Shown: positions 17,576-25,238 of the stretch, piece by piece | Position numbering within the stretch: position 1 is the stretch's first letter | Layout of the letters: every line of letters begins with the position of its first letter | Origin: a bacterium HR08 | Lineage (GTDB): Bacteria; Acidobacteriota; Blastocatellia; HR10 | Assembly (NCBI GenBank): GCA_002898775.1 | Contig: BEHK01000016.1 | Location: 1-32,026 of the forward strand | DNA length: 32,026 nt | Direction: 5' to 3' | Position numbers and translations under genes: made by a program | Notes under the pieces: model-generated | Seen by the model: only the letters and a program-made list of their open reading frames with translations | Database searches by the model: none | Told to the model about the DNA's origin: nothing

Positions 17576-18742
17576 ATGGCGAAGGACTTCACGACGCGCC
17601 CATTGACGATCGGGATCACGTGCTATCCGACTTATGGGGGCAGTGGCATCGTCGCCGCCGAATTGGGGAAGGAGTTGGCGCGGCGAGGACACACGGTCCA
17701 TTTCATCGCGGCCTCCCTGCCGATGCGGCTCACGGAGCTCTCGGACCGCCTCTTCTTTCACGAAGTCGAGATGCTCGAGTATCCGCTCTTTGAGCATCTC
17801 CCGTACGACCTGGCGCTGGCGACCCAGCAGTTCCGCGTCGCCTGCGAATACGGGTTGGACCTCTTGCACGTCCATTACGCCGTCCCCCACGCCATCAGCG
17901 CGTATCTGGCGCGCGAGATGCTCCGCTCCTCTCGGTATCTGCCCGTGATCACGACGCTGCACGGGACCGATATCACGCTCGTCGGGCGCGACCGCTCGTA
18001 TTTGCCGATCACGCGCTTCGGCATCGCGCAGAGCGACGGGGTCACGGCCGTCTCTCAGTACCTGCGTCGAGCGACCTGCGAGATCTTCGGACTTTGCGAC
18101 ATCCGGGTCATCCCGAACTTCATCAACGGCGAGGACTACGCGCGCCGCCCGCGCCCGGAACTGCGCGAGCGCTTCGCGCCCGCCGGGGAGAAAATTCTCG
18201 CGCACATCTCCAACTTCCGCCCCATCAAGCGGGCTCCCGATTGCGTGGAGATCTTCGCGCGCGTGGTCGAGCGCGTCCCCTCTCGACTCCTCATGATCGG
18301 TGATGGGCCGGACCGCGCGCGCGTCGAATGGCTCGTCGAACGCTATGGACTCACCGGACACGTCCATTGCGTGGGGAAGCAACCCAATATCGCTGACTTC
18401 CTCTCGATCGCCGATCTGCTGCTGCTGCCGAGCGAGATGGAAGCGTTCGGACTGGCGGCGCTCGAAGCCATGGCCTGCGAAGTCCCCGTCATCGCCAGTC
18501 GCACTGGCGGCGTGCCCGAAGTCGTCGAGGATGGCGTGACCGGAGTGCTCCTCCCCTGCGGCGACATCGAGGCCATGGCCCAGGCCGCCACCGCCCTGCT
18601 GCAGGACGACGAGCGTCGTCGTGAGATGGGACGACGGGCGCGCGAGCGCGCACTGGCTCACTTCTCGAGCGAACGCATCATCCCCATGTACGAGGCCTAT
18701 TACCGCGAAGTCCTCGCCCGCGCTTCGGAGGGGAAGAGATGA
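17576..18742 (+). CDS. bshA: N-acetyl-alpha-D-glucosaminyl L-malate synthase
   Basis: BshA is a GT4 glycosyltransferase that joins GlcNAc from UDP-GlcNAc to L-malate, the first step of bacillithiol synthesis. The 388-residue protein carries the family opening [23 protein letters not shown] (about residues 12-34), the [10 protein letters not shown] and [11 protein letters not shown] segments, ISNFRPIKR, and the donor-site E-x7-E near [11 protein letters not shown]. These together separate BshA from generic GT4 enzymes. The ATG at 17576 has no Shine-Dalgarno; a small GCGGA-TGC-TCCGC hairpin sits 5 nt upstream, so initiation may depend on coupling from the previous gene. The stop overlaps nth (ATGA). 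BshB1, the next enzyme, is encoded about 8 kb away. BshC is not seen. Confidence 0.93.
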   Translation: MAKDFTTRPLTIGITCYPTYGGSGIVAAELGKELARRGHTVHFIAASLPMRLTELSDRLFFHEVEMLEYPLFEHLPYDLALATQQFRVACEYGLDLLHVHYAVPHAISAYLAREMLRSSRYLPVITTLHGTDITLVGRDRSYLPITRFGIAQSDGVTAVSQYLRRATCEIFGLCDIRVIPNFINGEDYARRPRPELRERFAPAGEKILAHISNFRPIKRAPDCVEIFARVVERVPSRLLMIGDGPDRARVEWLVERYGLTGHVHCVGKQPNIADFLSIADLLLLPSEMEAFGLAALEAMACEVPVIASRTGGVPEVVEDGVTGVLLPCGDIEAMAQAATALLQDDERRREMGRRARERALAHFSSERIIPMYEAYYREVLARASEGKR

Positions 18743-19446
18743 GCGAGCGCTCCACAGACTCCCGCGATCACCCCCCGGTGGAGATCGAGGACGTGATCCG
18801 ACGGATCATCGAGCGCCTGGAGGCGACGTATGGCCGGCCTCGACGCCGCCGGGATCGCGATCCCCTGGACACGCTGATCGAGACCATCCTCTCGCAATCC
18901 ACGAACGATCGGAATCGCGATCGCGCGTTCGCGCAGCTGAAGGCCCGCTTCCCCACGTGGGAGGCCGTTCGGCGCGCTTCGACGCAGCAGATCGCGGCCG
19001 CGATTCGAATCGGCGGATTGGCGCGGATCAAATCCGCGCGCATCAAGCGCGTCCTGCAGGAGATCCAACGGCGCACGGGCGCCCTCGATCTCTCCTTCCT
19101 CACGCGCGTGCCGACGGTCGAAGCGCTGCACTTCCTCCGCTCGCTCGACGGTGTCGGCCCGAAGACGGCCGCGTGCGTCTTGCTCTTCGCCTGTGGGCGA
19201 CCGGTCTTCCCCGTGGACACGCACATCCGGCGCGTCGCGGAGCGGCTCGGCCTGATCCCTCTCAGATGTTCCGACGAACGCGCGCACGAGCAGCTCGGCC
19301 GCCTCATCCCCGCCCGCCACTGCTACGCCGTCCACATCAACCTGATCCGCCTCGGCCGCGATGTCTGCCGCCCGCGAAACCCGCGCTGCGCGGCTTGCTG
19401 CCTCGCCCCCGATTGCGCCTACGCGCGCCAGAGGAAGAAGGCCTAA
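18739..19446 (+). CDS. nth: Endonuclease III-like DNA glycosylase/AP lyase
   Basis: The 235-residue protein is a helix-hairpin-helix (HhH-GPD) base-excision repair enzyme. It has [16 protein letters not shown], the hairpin [13 protein letters not shown] with the catalytic lysine position retained, and [13 protein letters not shown] with the catalytic aspartate. A complete [4Fe-4S] site C-x6-C-x2-C-x5-C (Cys210, 217, 220, 226) closes the protein. Such enzymes remove oxidised pyrimidines and cleave the abasic site. It deviates from E. coli Nth in several places (GVGPKT for GVGRKT), so it belongs to a divergent branch and its substrate range may differ. The start overlaps the bshA stop in an ATGA. 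Confidence 0.9.
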   Translation: MSERSTDSRDHPPVEIEDVIRRIIERLEATYGRPRRRRDRDPLDTLIETILSQSTNDRNRDRAFAQLKARFPTWEAVRRASTQQIAAAIRIGGLARIKSARIKRVLQEIQRRTGALDLSFLTRVPTVEALHFLRSLDGVGPKTAACVLLFACGRPVFPVDTHIRRVAERLGLIPLRCSDERAHEQLGRLIPARHCYAVHINLIRLGRDVCRPRNPRCAACCLAPDCAYARQRKKA

Positions 19447-19474
19447 CCCGAGACGCACCCTCGCCTGTGAACGC

Positions 19475-19505
19475 GCGCTCTGCTAAGCTTCCGTGTTCAG
19501 AGCGC
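19475..19505. repeat. Perfect 8-bp inverted repeat ahead of the M24 gene
   Basis: GCGCTCTG (19475-19482) and CAGAGCGC (19498-19505) flank a 15-nt loop. The right arm ends 1 nt before the GGGAGG (19507-19512) of the next gene. There is no T-run. It could be an operator, an RNA hairpin near the ribosome binding site, or a weak nth terminator. Confidence 0.45.
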
Positions 19506-19518
19506 TGGGAGGACGCCT

Positions 19519-20715
19519 ATGGACGATACGATCGCTCGCATTCAAGCCGCTCTGAGAGAAGCCGGGGTGGACGGATGGCTCTTCTACGACTTCCGCCAAT
19601 CCGACCCCATCGCGTATCGCATCCTGAAACTCGACAGACAGCGCCTGGGAACGCGCCGGTGGTTCTATTTCATCCCGGCTGATGGCGAACCCGTGAAGAT
19701 CGTCCACATCATCGAGTCGGAGCAGTTGGACGCTCTTCCGGGGGCGAAGCTCGTCTACCTCCCATGGTCGCAGCTTCACGAACACCTGCAGCGCGTGCTG
19801 CGCGGGCGCCGGCGCATCGCCATGCAATATTCTCCGGACAACGCCATCCCCTACGTCTCGCGCGTGGATGCCGGGACCGTCGAGCTCGTCCGTCGCTTCG
19901 GCGTCGAGATCGTCTCTTCGGCCGATCTGGTACAGCAATTCGAGGCCGTCTGGAGCCCGGAGCAACTGCAGACGCATCTTGAGGCGGAACCGAAGATGCG
20001 CCGGATCGTGGACGAAACCTTCGCCGAGATCGCCCGATGTGTCGCCTCCGGGCGCTCGACCGATGAGTATCGCCTCCAGCAATTCATCCTCCAGTGCTTC
20101 GAGCGCGAAGGGCTGGTGGCCGATCATCCTCCGATCGTCGCCGCCGATGCCCACTCGGCGAATCCCCACTACAGCCCGACGCCGGATTCGGCTTGGCCGA
20201 TTCGCGAGGGGACGTTCGTCCTCATTGACCTCTGGGCGAAGTTGCGCGATGCGCCGCGCGCCGTCTACGTGGACATCACCTGGACGGGATTCGTCGGCGA
20301 TGTCGTGCCCGATCGCTACGCGCGCATCTTCCGCATCGTGCGCGAAGCCCGCGATCGCGCCATCGAGTTCGTGCGCGAGGCCGTGCGGACGCGGCGCCCC
20401 ATTCACGGATGGGAGGTGGATGACGTCGCGCGCGAGGTGATCCGGCGCGCCGGATTGGGCGACTTCTTCATTCATCGAACCGGCCACTCCATCGGGGAAG
20501 ATGTGCACGGCAACGGCGCCAACATCGACAACCTGGAGACGCGCGACACTCGCCGCATCCTCCCGCACACGTGCTTCTCCATCGAGCCGGGGGTGTATCT
20601 CGAAGGCGAGTTCGGCGTGCGCAGCGAAGTGGACGTCTATGTGGGGGATGACGATGTGATCGTGACGGCGCGCCCGATTCAGACGGAGATCGTGCCCATC
20701 CTGACGCTCCTCTGA
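19519..20715 (+). CDS. M24-family metallopeptidase (Xaa-Pro aminopeptidase type)
   Basis: The 398-residue protein has the creatinase N-terminal domain (about 1-140) and the pita-bread M24 catalytic domain. The five metal ligands are visible in order: Asp in LIDLWAK, Asp in YVDITWTG, His in HRTGHSIGEDVHG, Glu in FSIEPGVYLEG and Glu in GVRSEVDVYVG. Enzymes of this group remove N-terminal residues preceding proline, in the cytoplasm. GGGAGG (19507-19512) lies 6 nt before the ATG at 19519. The start is 72 nt after the nth stop, with an 8-bp inverted repeat between. It converges with the response-regulator gene, 2 nt away. Substrate specificity (peptidase, prolidase or creatinase-like) is not decided. 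Confidence 0.88.
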   Translation: MDDTIARIQAALREAGVDGWLFYDFRQSDPIAYRILKLDRQRLGTRRWFYFIPADGEPVKIVHIIESEQLDALPGAKLVYLPWSQLHEHLQRVLRGRRRIAMQYSPDNAIPYVSRVDAGTVELVRRFGVEIVSSADLVQQFEAVWSPEQLQTHLEAEPKMRRIVDETFAEIARCVASGRSTDEYRLQQFILQCFEREGLVADHPPIVAADAHSANPHYSPTPDSAWPIREGTFVLIDLWAKLRDAPRAVYVDITWTGFVGDVVPDRYARIFRIVREARDRAIEFVREAVRTRRPIHGWEVDDVAREVIRRAGLGDFFIHRTGHSIGEDVHGNGANIDNLETRDTRRILPHTCFSIEPGVYLEGEFGVRSEVDVYVGDDDVIVTARPIQTEIVPILTLL

Positions 20716-20717
20716 CG

Positions 20718-21383
20718 CTATTCGCGCAGCACATATCCAACGCCGCGGACGGTGTGAATGAGCTGGCGCGCGAACGGGCGATCGAGTTTGTTGCGCAGGG
20801 CATTAATGTACACGTCCACGACGTTGGTCAGCGCGTCGAAGGTCTCCCCCCACGCCTCCTGCGCCAACATGGCGCGCGTGAGGACCTGGTTGGGATGACG
20901 CATGAGGCATTCGAGCAGGGCGAATTCTTTGGGCGTCAGGGCGATCTCCCGACCGGCGCGCGTGACGCGCCGCGCCACCGGGTCCAAGATGAGATCGCTG
21001 ACCTGCAGCCGCAGGTCCACATGCTCACGACGGCGCCAGAGCGCCCGCAGACGCGCCAACAGTTCGGCGAAGGCGAAGGGCTTAGTGAGATAATCATCGG
21101 CCCCACTCTCGAAGGCTTCGACCTTCACGTCCACATCGTCCCGAACCGTCAGCATGAGGATCGGCGTCGGCACACCGCGTCGGCGCAACTCCCGACACAC
21201 CTGGATCCCATCCCGCCCGGGGAGACGAATATCGAGGATGAGGAGATCGTACCGCCGTTCGCTTCCCAGGCGGAGGCCCACCTCCCCATCTGACGCGACC
21301 TCCACCAGGTGCCCCTCCTCCTCCAGCCCGCGCCGGAGGGCCTCGGCCATCTTCGGCTCATCCTCCACGATCAAGATGCGCAC
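20718..21383 (-). CDS. OmpR/PhoB-family response regulator
   Basis: At 221 residues this is a standard two-domain regulator. The receiver domain has the acidic pocket (EDE at 7-9), the phospho-acceptor Asp51 (LLILDIRLPG), Thr79 and Lys101 (LTKPF). The C-terminal winged helix has LTPKEFALLECLMRHPNQVLTR and the DNA-contacting VDVYINALRNKLD followed by IHTVRGVGYVLRE. It is a DNA-binding transcription factor activated by phosphorylation. The start is a GTG (21383) with AGGAGG 4 nt upstream. No sensor histidine kinase is beside it in the window. It lies 120 nt downstream of the cysteine-rich gene on the same strand and may share its promoter. Confidence 0.93.
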   Translation of the reverse strand: MRILIVEDEPKMAEALRRGLEEEGHLVEVASDGEVGLRLGSERRYDLLILDIRLPGRDGIQVCRELRRRGVPTPILMLTVRDDVDVKVEAFESGADDYLTKPFAFAELLARLRALWRRREHVDLRLQVSDLILDPVARRVTRAGREIALTPKEFALLECLMRHPNQVLTRAMLAQEAWGETFDALTNVVDVYINALRNKLDRPFARQLIHTVRGVGYVLRE

Positions 21384-21503
21384 CGGTCCTCCTCAACCGC
21401 ATGGGAAGCGCACTCCTGAAGGATGCACGCGACGGAGCAACCCTCTCCACTCTACCAGAAATGAGAGGCTCTCACCGGCCTCCCGGAGATCAGGTGCTCA
21501 CGT

Positions 21504-21893
21504 TCACTTCTTGAACAACCGATCGAAGGCCGCACGCGGGTCCTGAATCTGCATGGGCGAGGTGGTCGTCTCCCGCTCCACGACTCTTCGCGGCTCGAAG
21601 AACTCGCACGCGTTCCGCACATCCTTCCGCGGGATGCGCGCCGGGATCGGCTCGGTGCATTCGAACCGACTCCCCGGATCGAAGTGGAGGCAATTCTTGC
21701 AGGTGTGCAGATCCGCGTGACACTTCGGACACTCGCCGTCCACGGGGATGCCGATCTCCACCGGAACGACGGCGCCGCAGATCGCACATCGGAAGACTTC
21801 GCGAACGGTCAACAGGTTCGGCTTCGGGAAGTCCCGCGAGCGTCGAACGGCGTGCAGCCACTCATCCTCCAGACGCCTCTGCCTTTCGCTCAT
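21504..21893 (-). CDS. Cysteine-rich (zinc-ribbon-like) protein, function unknown
   Basis: The 129-residue protein has no signal peptide or membrane segment. Cys36-Cys39 (CAIC) and Cys55-Cys58 (CPKC) make a typical zinc ribbon. A second four-cysteine set follows: Cys65-Cys68 (CKNC), Cys79 and Cys96, in the pattern CKNCLHFDPGSRFEC...ACEFFEPR. This could bind a second zinc or an Fe-S cluster. I recognise the style of the second module from hypothetical proteins but not a named family. The ATG at 21893 has GAGGAG 5 nt upstream; a GTG two codons earlier lies against that site. It has a near-consensus promoter with an inverted repeat over the -35, suggesting high, regulated expression. Confidence 0.8.
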   Translation of the reverse strand: MSERQRRLEDEWLHAVRRSRDFPKPNLLTVREVFRCAICGAVVPVEIGIPVDGECPKCHADLHTCKNCLHFDPGSRFECTEPIPARIPRKDVRNACEFFEPRRVVERETTTSPMQIQDPRAAFDRLFKK

Positions 21894-21978
21894 ACTCACT
21901 CCTCACGCCTCTCCTCGGGATATTGAACTCAGGGACGCCCAGTCCTTCGACCGGACACCGAGAGCTACGTCAGGCTTC

Positions 21979-22007
21979 ATTATAGACCGACGCGCGCGCC
22001 CTGACAA
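21979..22007 (-). promoter_or_regulatory. Near-consensus promoter of the cysteine-rich gene
   Basis: On the minus strand TTGTCA (22007-22002), a 17-bp spacer and a perfect TATAAT (21984-21979). It is the strongest promoter in the window and gives a leader of about 79 nt. Confidence 0.8.
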
Positions 22008-22016
22008 TTCGTCAGG
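22000..22016. promoter_or_regulatory. Inverted repeat over the -35 box (candidate operator)
   Basis: CCTGAC-AATTC-GTCAGG is a perfect 6-bp dyad that covers the TTGTCA -35 element of the cysteine-rich gene. Its position suits a repressor site. A terminator for the upstream PPOX gene (stop at 22066) is less likely, as no T-run follows. Confidence 0.45.
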
Positions 22017-22065
22017 CCCACATCTGGGCGCAGGAGAGACGGCGCGTCGGCCGATCAGAACGTTC

Positions 22066-22464
22066 TCATCTCAATCCGGAGACCCGCTCCGGCCGGATCT
22101 TATAGAGGACGCGGACCTCTCCCGGCCGACGATACGGATACTTCTCCACGCCCAAATACTTCTGCGCGAGCCGATCAATATGCTCCTCCGCCCCATCCTC
22201 GGTGATCTCAACGACGCGCCCCCGAACTTCCAGATAGCGATACGGATTGTCCGGGTCCAGGATCACCAGCGCGACGCGCGGATCGCGCCGCATGTTGCGA
22301 TCCTTCACGCGCCCGCGCGCCGAGTTCACGAGCACGTGCGTCCCATCGAAGTCGCACCACACAGGCGTCACCTGCGGGGAACCATCAGGCATGAGCGTCG
22401 CCAAGACCGCGAACGCTCGCTTCTCGAAGAGGTCGAGATACGCGCTCGGAATCGCTTCCGGCAT
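22066..22464 (-). CDS. PPOX-class flavin/F420-type oxidoreductase
   Basis: A 132-residue split-barrel protein of the pyridoxamine 5'-phosphate oxidase-like superfamily. Its segments [55 protein letters not shown] and [13 protein letters not shown] are characteristic of the PPOX class F420-dependent group, which uses FMN or F420 to reduce small molecules. Which cofactor is used cannot be read here and no F420 synthesis gene is present. ATGs lie at 22473 and 22464: GGGAGG touches the first and is 9 nt from the second, so 22464 is preferred. It is divergent from yacG, with a promoter of its own. Confidence 0.85.
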   Translation of the reverse strand: MPEAIPSAYLDLFEKRAFAVLATLMPDGSPQVTPVWCDFDGTHVLVNSARGRVKDRNMRRDPRVALVILDPDNPYRYLEVRGRVVEITEDGAEEHIDRLAQKYLGVEKYPYRRPGEVRVLYKIRPERVSGLR

Positions 22465-22507
22465 CTTCGTCATCCTCCCGATGTCGAGTTCGACGGCGAA
22501 GCGAATC

Positions 22508-22536
22508 AGTGTATCGAACGCTTCCGAGATTGGCAA
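22508..22536 (-). promoter_or_regulatory. Promoter of the PPOX gene
   Basis: On the minus strand TTGCCA (22536-22531), 17 bp and TACACT (22513-22508). The leader would be about 37 nt. Its -35 lies 5 bp from the -35 of the divergent yacG promoter. Confidence 0.6.
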
Positions 22537-22541
22537 CCGCG

Positions 22542-22569
22542 TTGACGCTGGCGTGGTTTTGTGTATCAT
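22542..22569 (+). promoter_or_regulatory. yacG promoter giving a leaderless transcript
   Basis: TTGACG (22542-22547), a 16-bp spacer and TATCAT (22564-22569; 5/6). The first yacG ATG begins at 22577, 7 nt past the -10, where transcription itself is expected to start. Confidence 0.65.
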
Positions 22570-22576
22570 TCTCCGT

Positions 22577-22798
22577 ATGATGGTCAACTGCCCGCGATGT
22601 GGGAAGCGAGTCCCGTGGGAATCGAATCCGTACCGCCCGTTTTGCTCGGAGCGGTGCAAGCTCATTGATCTGGGGATGTGGGCTTCGGGGGCCTATCGGA
22701 TCGCCGGCCCTTCGGTCGCGCTCTCCTCGAGGAACCGCTCGGATGCCGAGTCCACCACCGGCGAGGATGAACATGGCGACGACAAGACGAATCCGTGA
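22577..22798 (+). CDS. yacG: YacG-type zinc-finger DNA gyrase inhibitor
   Basis: This 73-residue protein has the full YacG signature: CPRCGK near the N-terminus, then [23 protein letters not shown], giving a CX2C...CX3C zinc site. In E. coli YacG binds GyrB and blocks DNA gyrase binding to DNA. The C-terminal tail is acidic and variable, as usual. Two in-frame ATGs occur at 22577 and 22580; no Shine-Dalgarno precedes them and the -10 box lies 7 nt away, so the message is probably leaderless. The end overlaps the thioredoxin-like gene by 26 nt. The frame is open much further upstream (to 22247), but that part runs through the divergent PPOX gene. Confidence 0.9.
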   Translation: MMVNCPRCGKRVPWESNPYRPFCSERCKLIDLGMWASGAYRIAGPSVALSSRNRSDAESTTGEDEHGDDKTNP

Positions 22799-23387
22799 TC
22801 GTTCGGTTCGATCCGCCTCGGCACGTCTGACGGCGGTGCTGGTGATCGCAGGGATGGTGGCGGCGTGGGTCGTCTACGCGGTCTTCTTCAGAGGCGGAGC
22901 CCGCCCTTCGACGGCTGCCATTGATGGCCTCCCTTGGGCACCGGAGGGTCATCGGCGCGCCCCAGATTTTCGCATCCGCACGCTCGACGGTCGCGAGATC
23001 GCCCTCTCGGACCTTCGCGGCCGAGTCCTCATCATTGATTTCTGGGCGACATGGTGTCCCCCTTGTCGGGATGAGATCCCGGTGCTCGTGGGCTTGAAGA
23101 ACGAGCACGGCGATCGCGGGCTGGAGATTTTGGGGCTCACCATCGAAGACCCGGAGCGCGATGCCGATACCGTCCGGCAATTCGCCCGAGAACTCGGCAT
23201 CAACTACACCGTCGGCTTCGCTCCCGACGGCGTGTTCGAAGCCTTCGTCGGACCGGGCGACCACCCGATCCCACAGACCTTCATCTTCGATCGCGAGGGG
23301 AAGCTGCGCGATCACCTGGTGGGATATGATCCGACGAGCGACGCCCGGCGGCTGCGGCGCACGATCGCCCGGCTGTTAGCGGAGTGA
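22773..23387 (+). CDS. TlpA/ResA-like membrane-anchored thioredoxin
   Basis: The 204-residue protein has a basic N-terminus, one membrane anchor (about residues 18-39) and an exported thioredoxin-like domain. The active site is WCPPC (Cys95 and Cys98, in [15 protein letters not shown]), and the cis-proline region appears in [13 protein letters not shown]. TlpA/ResA proteins reduce disulfides outside the membrane, often in cytochrome c maturation. No cytochrome or Ccm/Res gene is nearby, so the client is unknown. The ATG at 22773 has GAGG 6 nt upstream; another ATG two codons earlier abuts that site. The start lies inside yacG, overlapping by 26 nt. Confidence 0.9.
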   Translation: MATTRRIRDRSVRSASARLTAVLVIAGMVAAWVVYAVFFRGGARPSTAAIDGLPWAPEGHRRAPDFRIRTLDGREIALSDLRGRVLIIDFWATWCPPCRDEIPVLVGLKNEHGDRGLEILGLTIEDPERDADTVRQFARELGINYTVGFAPDGVFEAFVGPGDHPIPQTFIFDREGKLRDHLVGYDPTSDARRLRRTIARLLAE

Positions 23388-23491
23388 ACGGGGGCGAGAA
23401 CGCCATTTCTCCGAGACGTTCGCTCGCGCGGGATGACAATCCCCTCACCGGATGCTCGTGGAAATCGCGTCCTGATAGTTCAGCGCCGGGC

Positions 23492-23521
23492 TTGTTCGAG
23501 GACGAGGAGTTTCGGTATATT
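23492..23521 (+). promoter_or_regulatory. Promoter of the PEGA-domain gene
   Basis: TTGTTC (23492-23497), 18 bp and TATATT (23516-23521; 5/6). The transcript would start near 23528, about 14 nt before the ATG at 23542, and no Shine-Dalgarno is present. Confidence 0.45.
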
Positions 23522-23541
23522 TCTCCGTTCGATAGTGGGCT

Positions 23542-24114
23542 ATGAGCGGCGACCGAACCACGTGGAGCGTCCTCGCAGGCGCGCGATGGCGCGCGGCGCT
23601 CATCGGAAGTATGGCCGTATGGCTCGGCGCGATGGCCTTGCTGCTGGTGACGCGCGAGCGTGCTTCGGGCTTCATCAACATCACGACCGATCCGCCGAAG
23701 GCGACCGTCTTCATTGATGGCCGACCGGTCGGGCAGACGCCGCTGGTGATCGAACTGACGGCTGGGGCGCATCAGGTGGTCATCCGCAAAGAGGGGTATC
23801 GGCCGATCGAGCGCGAGATCTTCGCCGATCCCTCGGAACCAGAGGCCAGCTACGATTTCGCCCTGGAGCCGGCGATCCCCTCGGAGGCCTCCGGCGATCG
23901 GCAAGAGCGCATTCGGCAACTCAAGCGCCTCGTGGAGGAAGCTCTTCGACGCGGAGACTACGTCGCACCGGAGAACGCGAATGCTCTCTACTACCTCAAT
24001 CAACTGCGACGCCTCGCGCCGGATGATCCCTTCGTCTCGGAGATGCACGAGCGCATCCGTCACATCCTCCGCCAACAGGCGGAAACCTCTCGCCGTCGAA
24101 GGCATCTCTCCTAG
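23542..24114 (+). CDS. PEGA-domain membrane protein
   Basis: A 190-residue protein with a short cytoplasmic N-terminus, one membrane segment (about residues 18-36, ALIGSMAVWLGAMALLLV) and a PEGA domain (about 43-108) with the defining strands GFINITTDPPKATVFIDGRPVGQTPLVIELTAGAHQVVIRKEGY. The remaining 80 residues are charged and helical (QLKRLVEEALRRGDYVAPENANALYYLNQLRRLAPDDP), resembling a TPR-like or coiled-coil region. PEGA domains are found in surface and envelope proteins; their ligand is often unknown. It is placed after the TlpA gene but has its own promoter. The start lacks a Shine-Dalgarno. It converges with the TPR gene across a 42-nt gap. Confidence 0.82.
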   Translation: MSGDRTTWSVLAGARWRAALIGSMAVWLGAMALLLVTRERASGFINITTDPPKATVFIDGRPVGQTPLVIELTAGAHQVVIRKEGYRPIEREIFADPSEPEASYDFALEPAIPSEASGDRQERIRQLKRLVEEALRRGDYVAPENANALYYLNQLRRLAPDDPFVSEMHERIRHILRQQAETSRRRRHLS

Positions 24115-24156
24115 ATTCGGAAGCTCGCCGCCGGTCTTCGCGACGACCCGCACCGC

Positions 24157-25197
24157 TCAGGGATGAGGCGGGCGCTCCTGCGCGCGAAGGAGCTCCCGCA
24201 GTCTCCTCACCCGCTGGCGAACTTCGGCCGCATTGGCCGCGTTCGGGACCTCCTCAAGATATCGCTCCGATTGCTCCAACGCGCGCGCGTATTCTCCCCG
24301 CCGCAGGAAGAGATTCGCCAGGTGCAGGCGCGCGATCGAAGACGTCGGCGGTGGGCCGAGAGAGATGGCTCGCTCCAGCTCCGCCTGCGCGCGCTCCAGG
24401 TCTCCCGTCTGCATGAGCGCGATCCCGTGGAGCATGCGCGCGGACCAATTGGCCGGATCGAGCGTCACAGCTCGCCGCAGCGACGTCAGCGCGGCCTCCG
24501 GCTCCCTCTGGAGCAAGTGCAGAAATCCCAGGTTCACATGTGGATGTGGCGCCTGCGGATCCACCTCGATCGCCCTCTGGAAAGCGGCACGCGCCTCAGC
24601 GAGCTGATTCAGACGGAGATATTGGACGCCGAGATCGTTGAGCGCCTGGACATAATGCGGGTGCAGCGCGAGCGCTCGCTGAAAGTGCGAGATCGCCTTC
24701 TGCGGATTTCCCTTGCGCGACTCCTTCGCCCCCTTCTCGTACTCCTTTCGCGCCTCTTTCGGGATCGCCTCGCTCAACCGCGCGAGGGAGATCGTCCCAC
24801 CGGCGCGCGGCTTGGCGCCCTCTCGCTCCTTCTCCCGCAGGAAGACGTTCTGCGTGAAGACGCGCGCGGCGCGACTGAAGACCTCGATGCGCTCGACTTC
24901 AGTCTCGTATCGGTCGTTCCCCCAGACGACGATCTCGTAGGTCCCGTTGGGGACGGCGCGGAACTCGAAGTTCCCCAGCGAATCCGTGAAGGTCTCGCTC
25001 ACGACGCTCTGCCCGAACGTGCGCAGCGTCACCCGAAAGCGCTCTTCGGCGGGAGCACCGGTCGGGAGATAGACGCGCCCGCGAATCTGATGCAAGGCGG
25101 CGCCGGGACCGGGCACCGGGCGCCCCTGTCCTTCCTGGCGCGCTCGCCCCTCGACGGCGAAGACCAACGTGATGAGGATCGCGTAGGCGGCGCGCAT
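24157..25197 (-). CDS. Secreted TPR protein with a carboxypeptidase-regulatory-like domain
   Basis: The 346-residue protein begins with a signal peptide (MRAAYAILITLVFAVEGRA). A beta-sandwich resembling the carboxypeptidase regulatory-like domain follows (about 38-120; IRGRVYLPTGAPAEERFRVTLRTF and NFEFRAVPNGTYEIVVWG). From about residue 150 there are four to five tetratricopeptide repeats (for example AISHFQRALALHPHYVQALNDLGVQYLRLNQLAEARAAFQRAIEVDPQAPHPHVNLGFLHL). It probably acts as a periplasmic or surface scaffold; partners are unknown. The ATG at 25197 has AGGAGG 11 nt upstream, slightly long. It is 41 nt downstream of the HIT gene on the same strand. This combination of domains is common in Acidobacteriota, in my general knowledge. 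Confidence 0.85.
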   Translation of the reverse strand: MRAAYAILITLVFAVEGRARQEGQGRPVPGPGAALHQIRGRVYLPTGAPAEERFRVTLRTFGQSVVSETFTDSLGNFEFRAVPNGTYEIVVWGNDRYETEVERIEVFSRAARVFTQNVFLREKEREGAKPRAGGTISLARLSEAIPKEARKEYEKGAKESRKGNPQKAISHFQRALALHPHYVQALNDLGVQYLRLNQLAEARAAFQRAIEVDPQAPHPHVNLGFLHLLQREPEAALTSLRRAVTLDPANWSARMLHGIALMQTGDLERAQAELERAISLGPPPTSSIARLHLANLFLRRGEYARALEQSERYLEEVPNAANAAEVRQRVRRLRELLRAQERPPHP

Positions 25198-25238
25198 GCG
25201 TGGTGAGCCCTCCTTTCCTCGGGACGAAGCCCGAAGGT

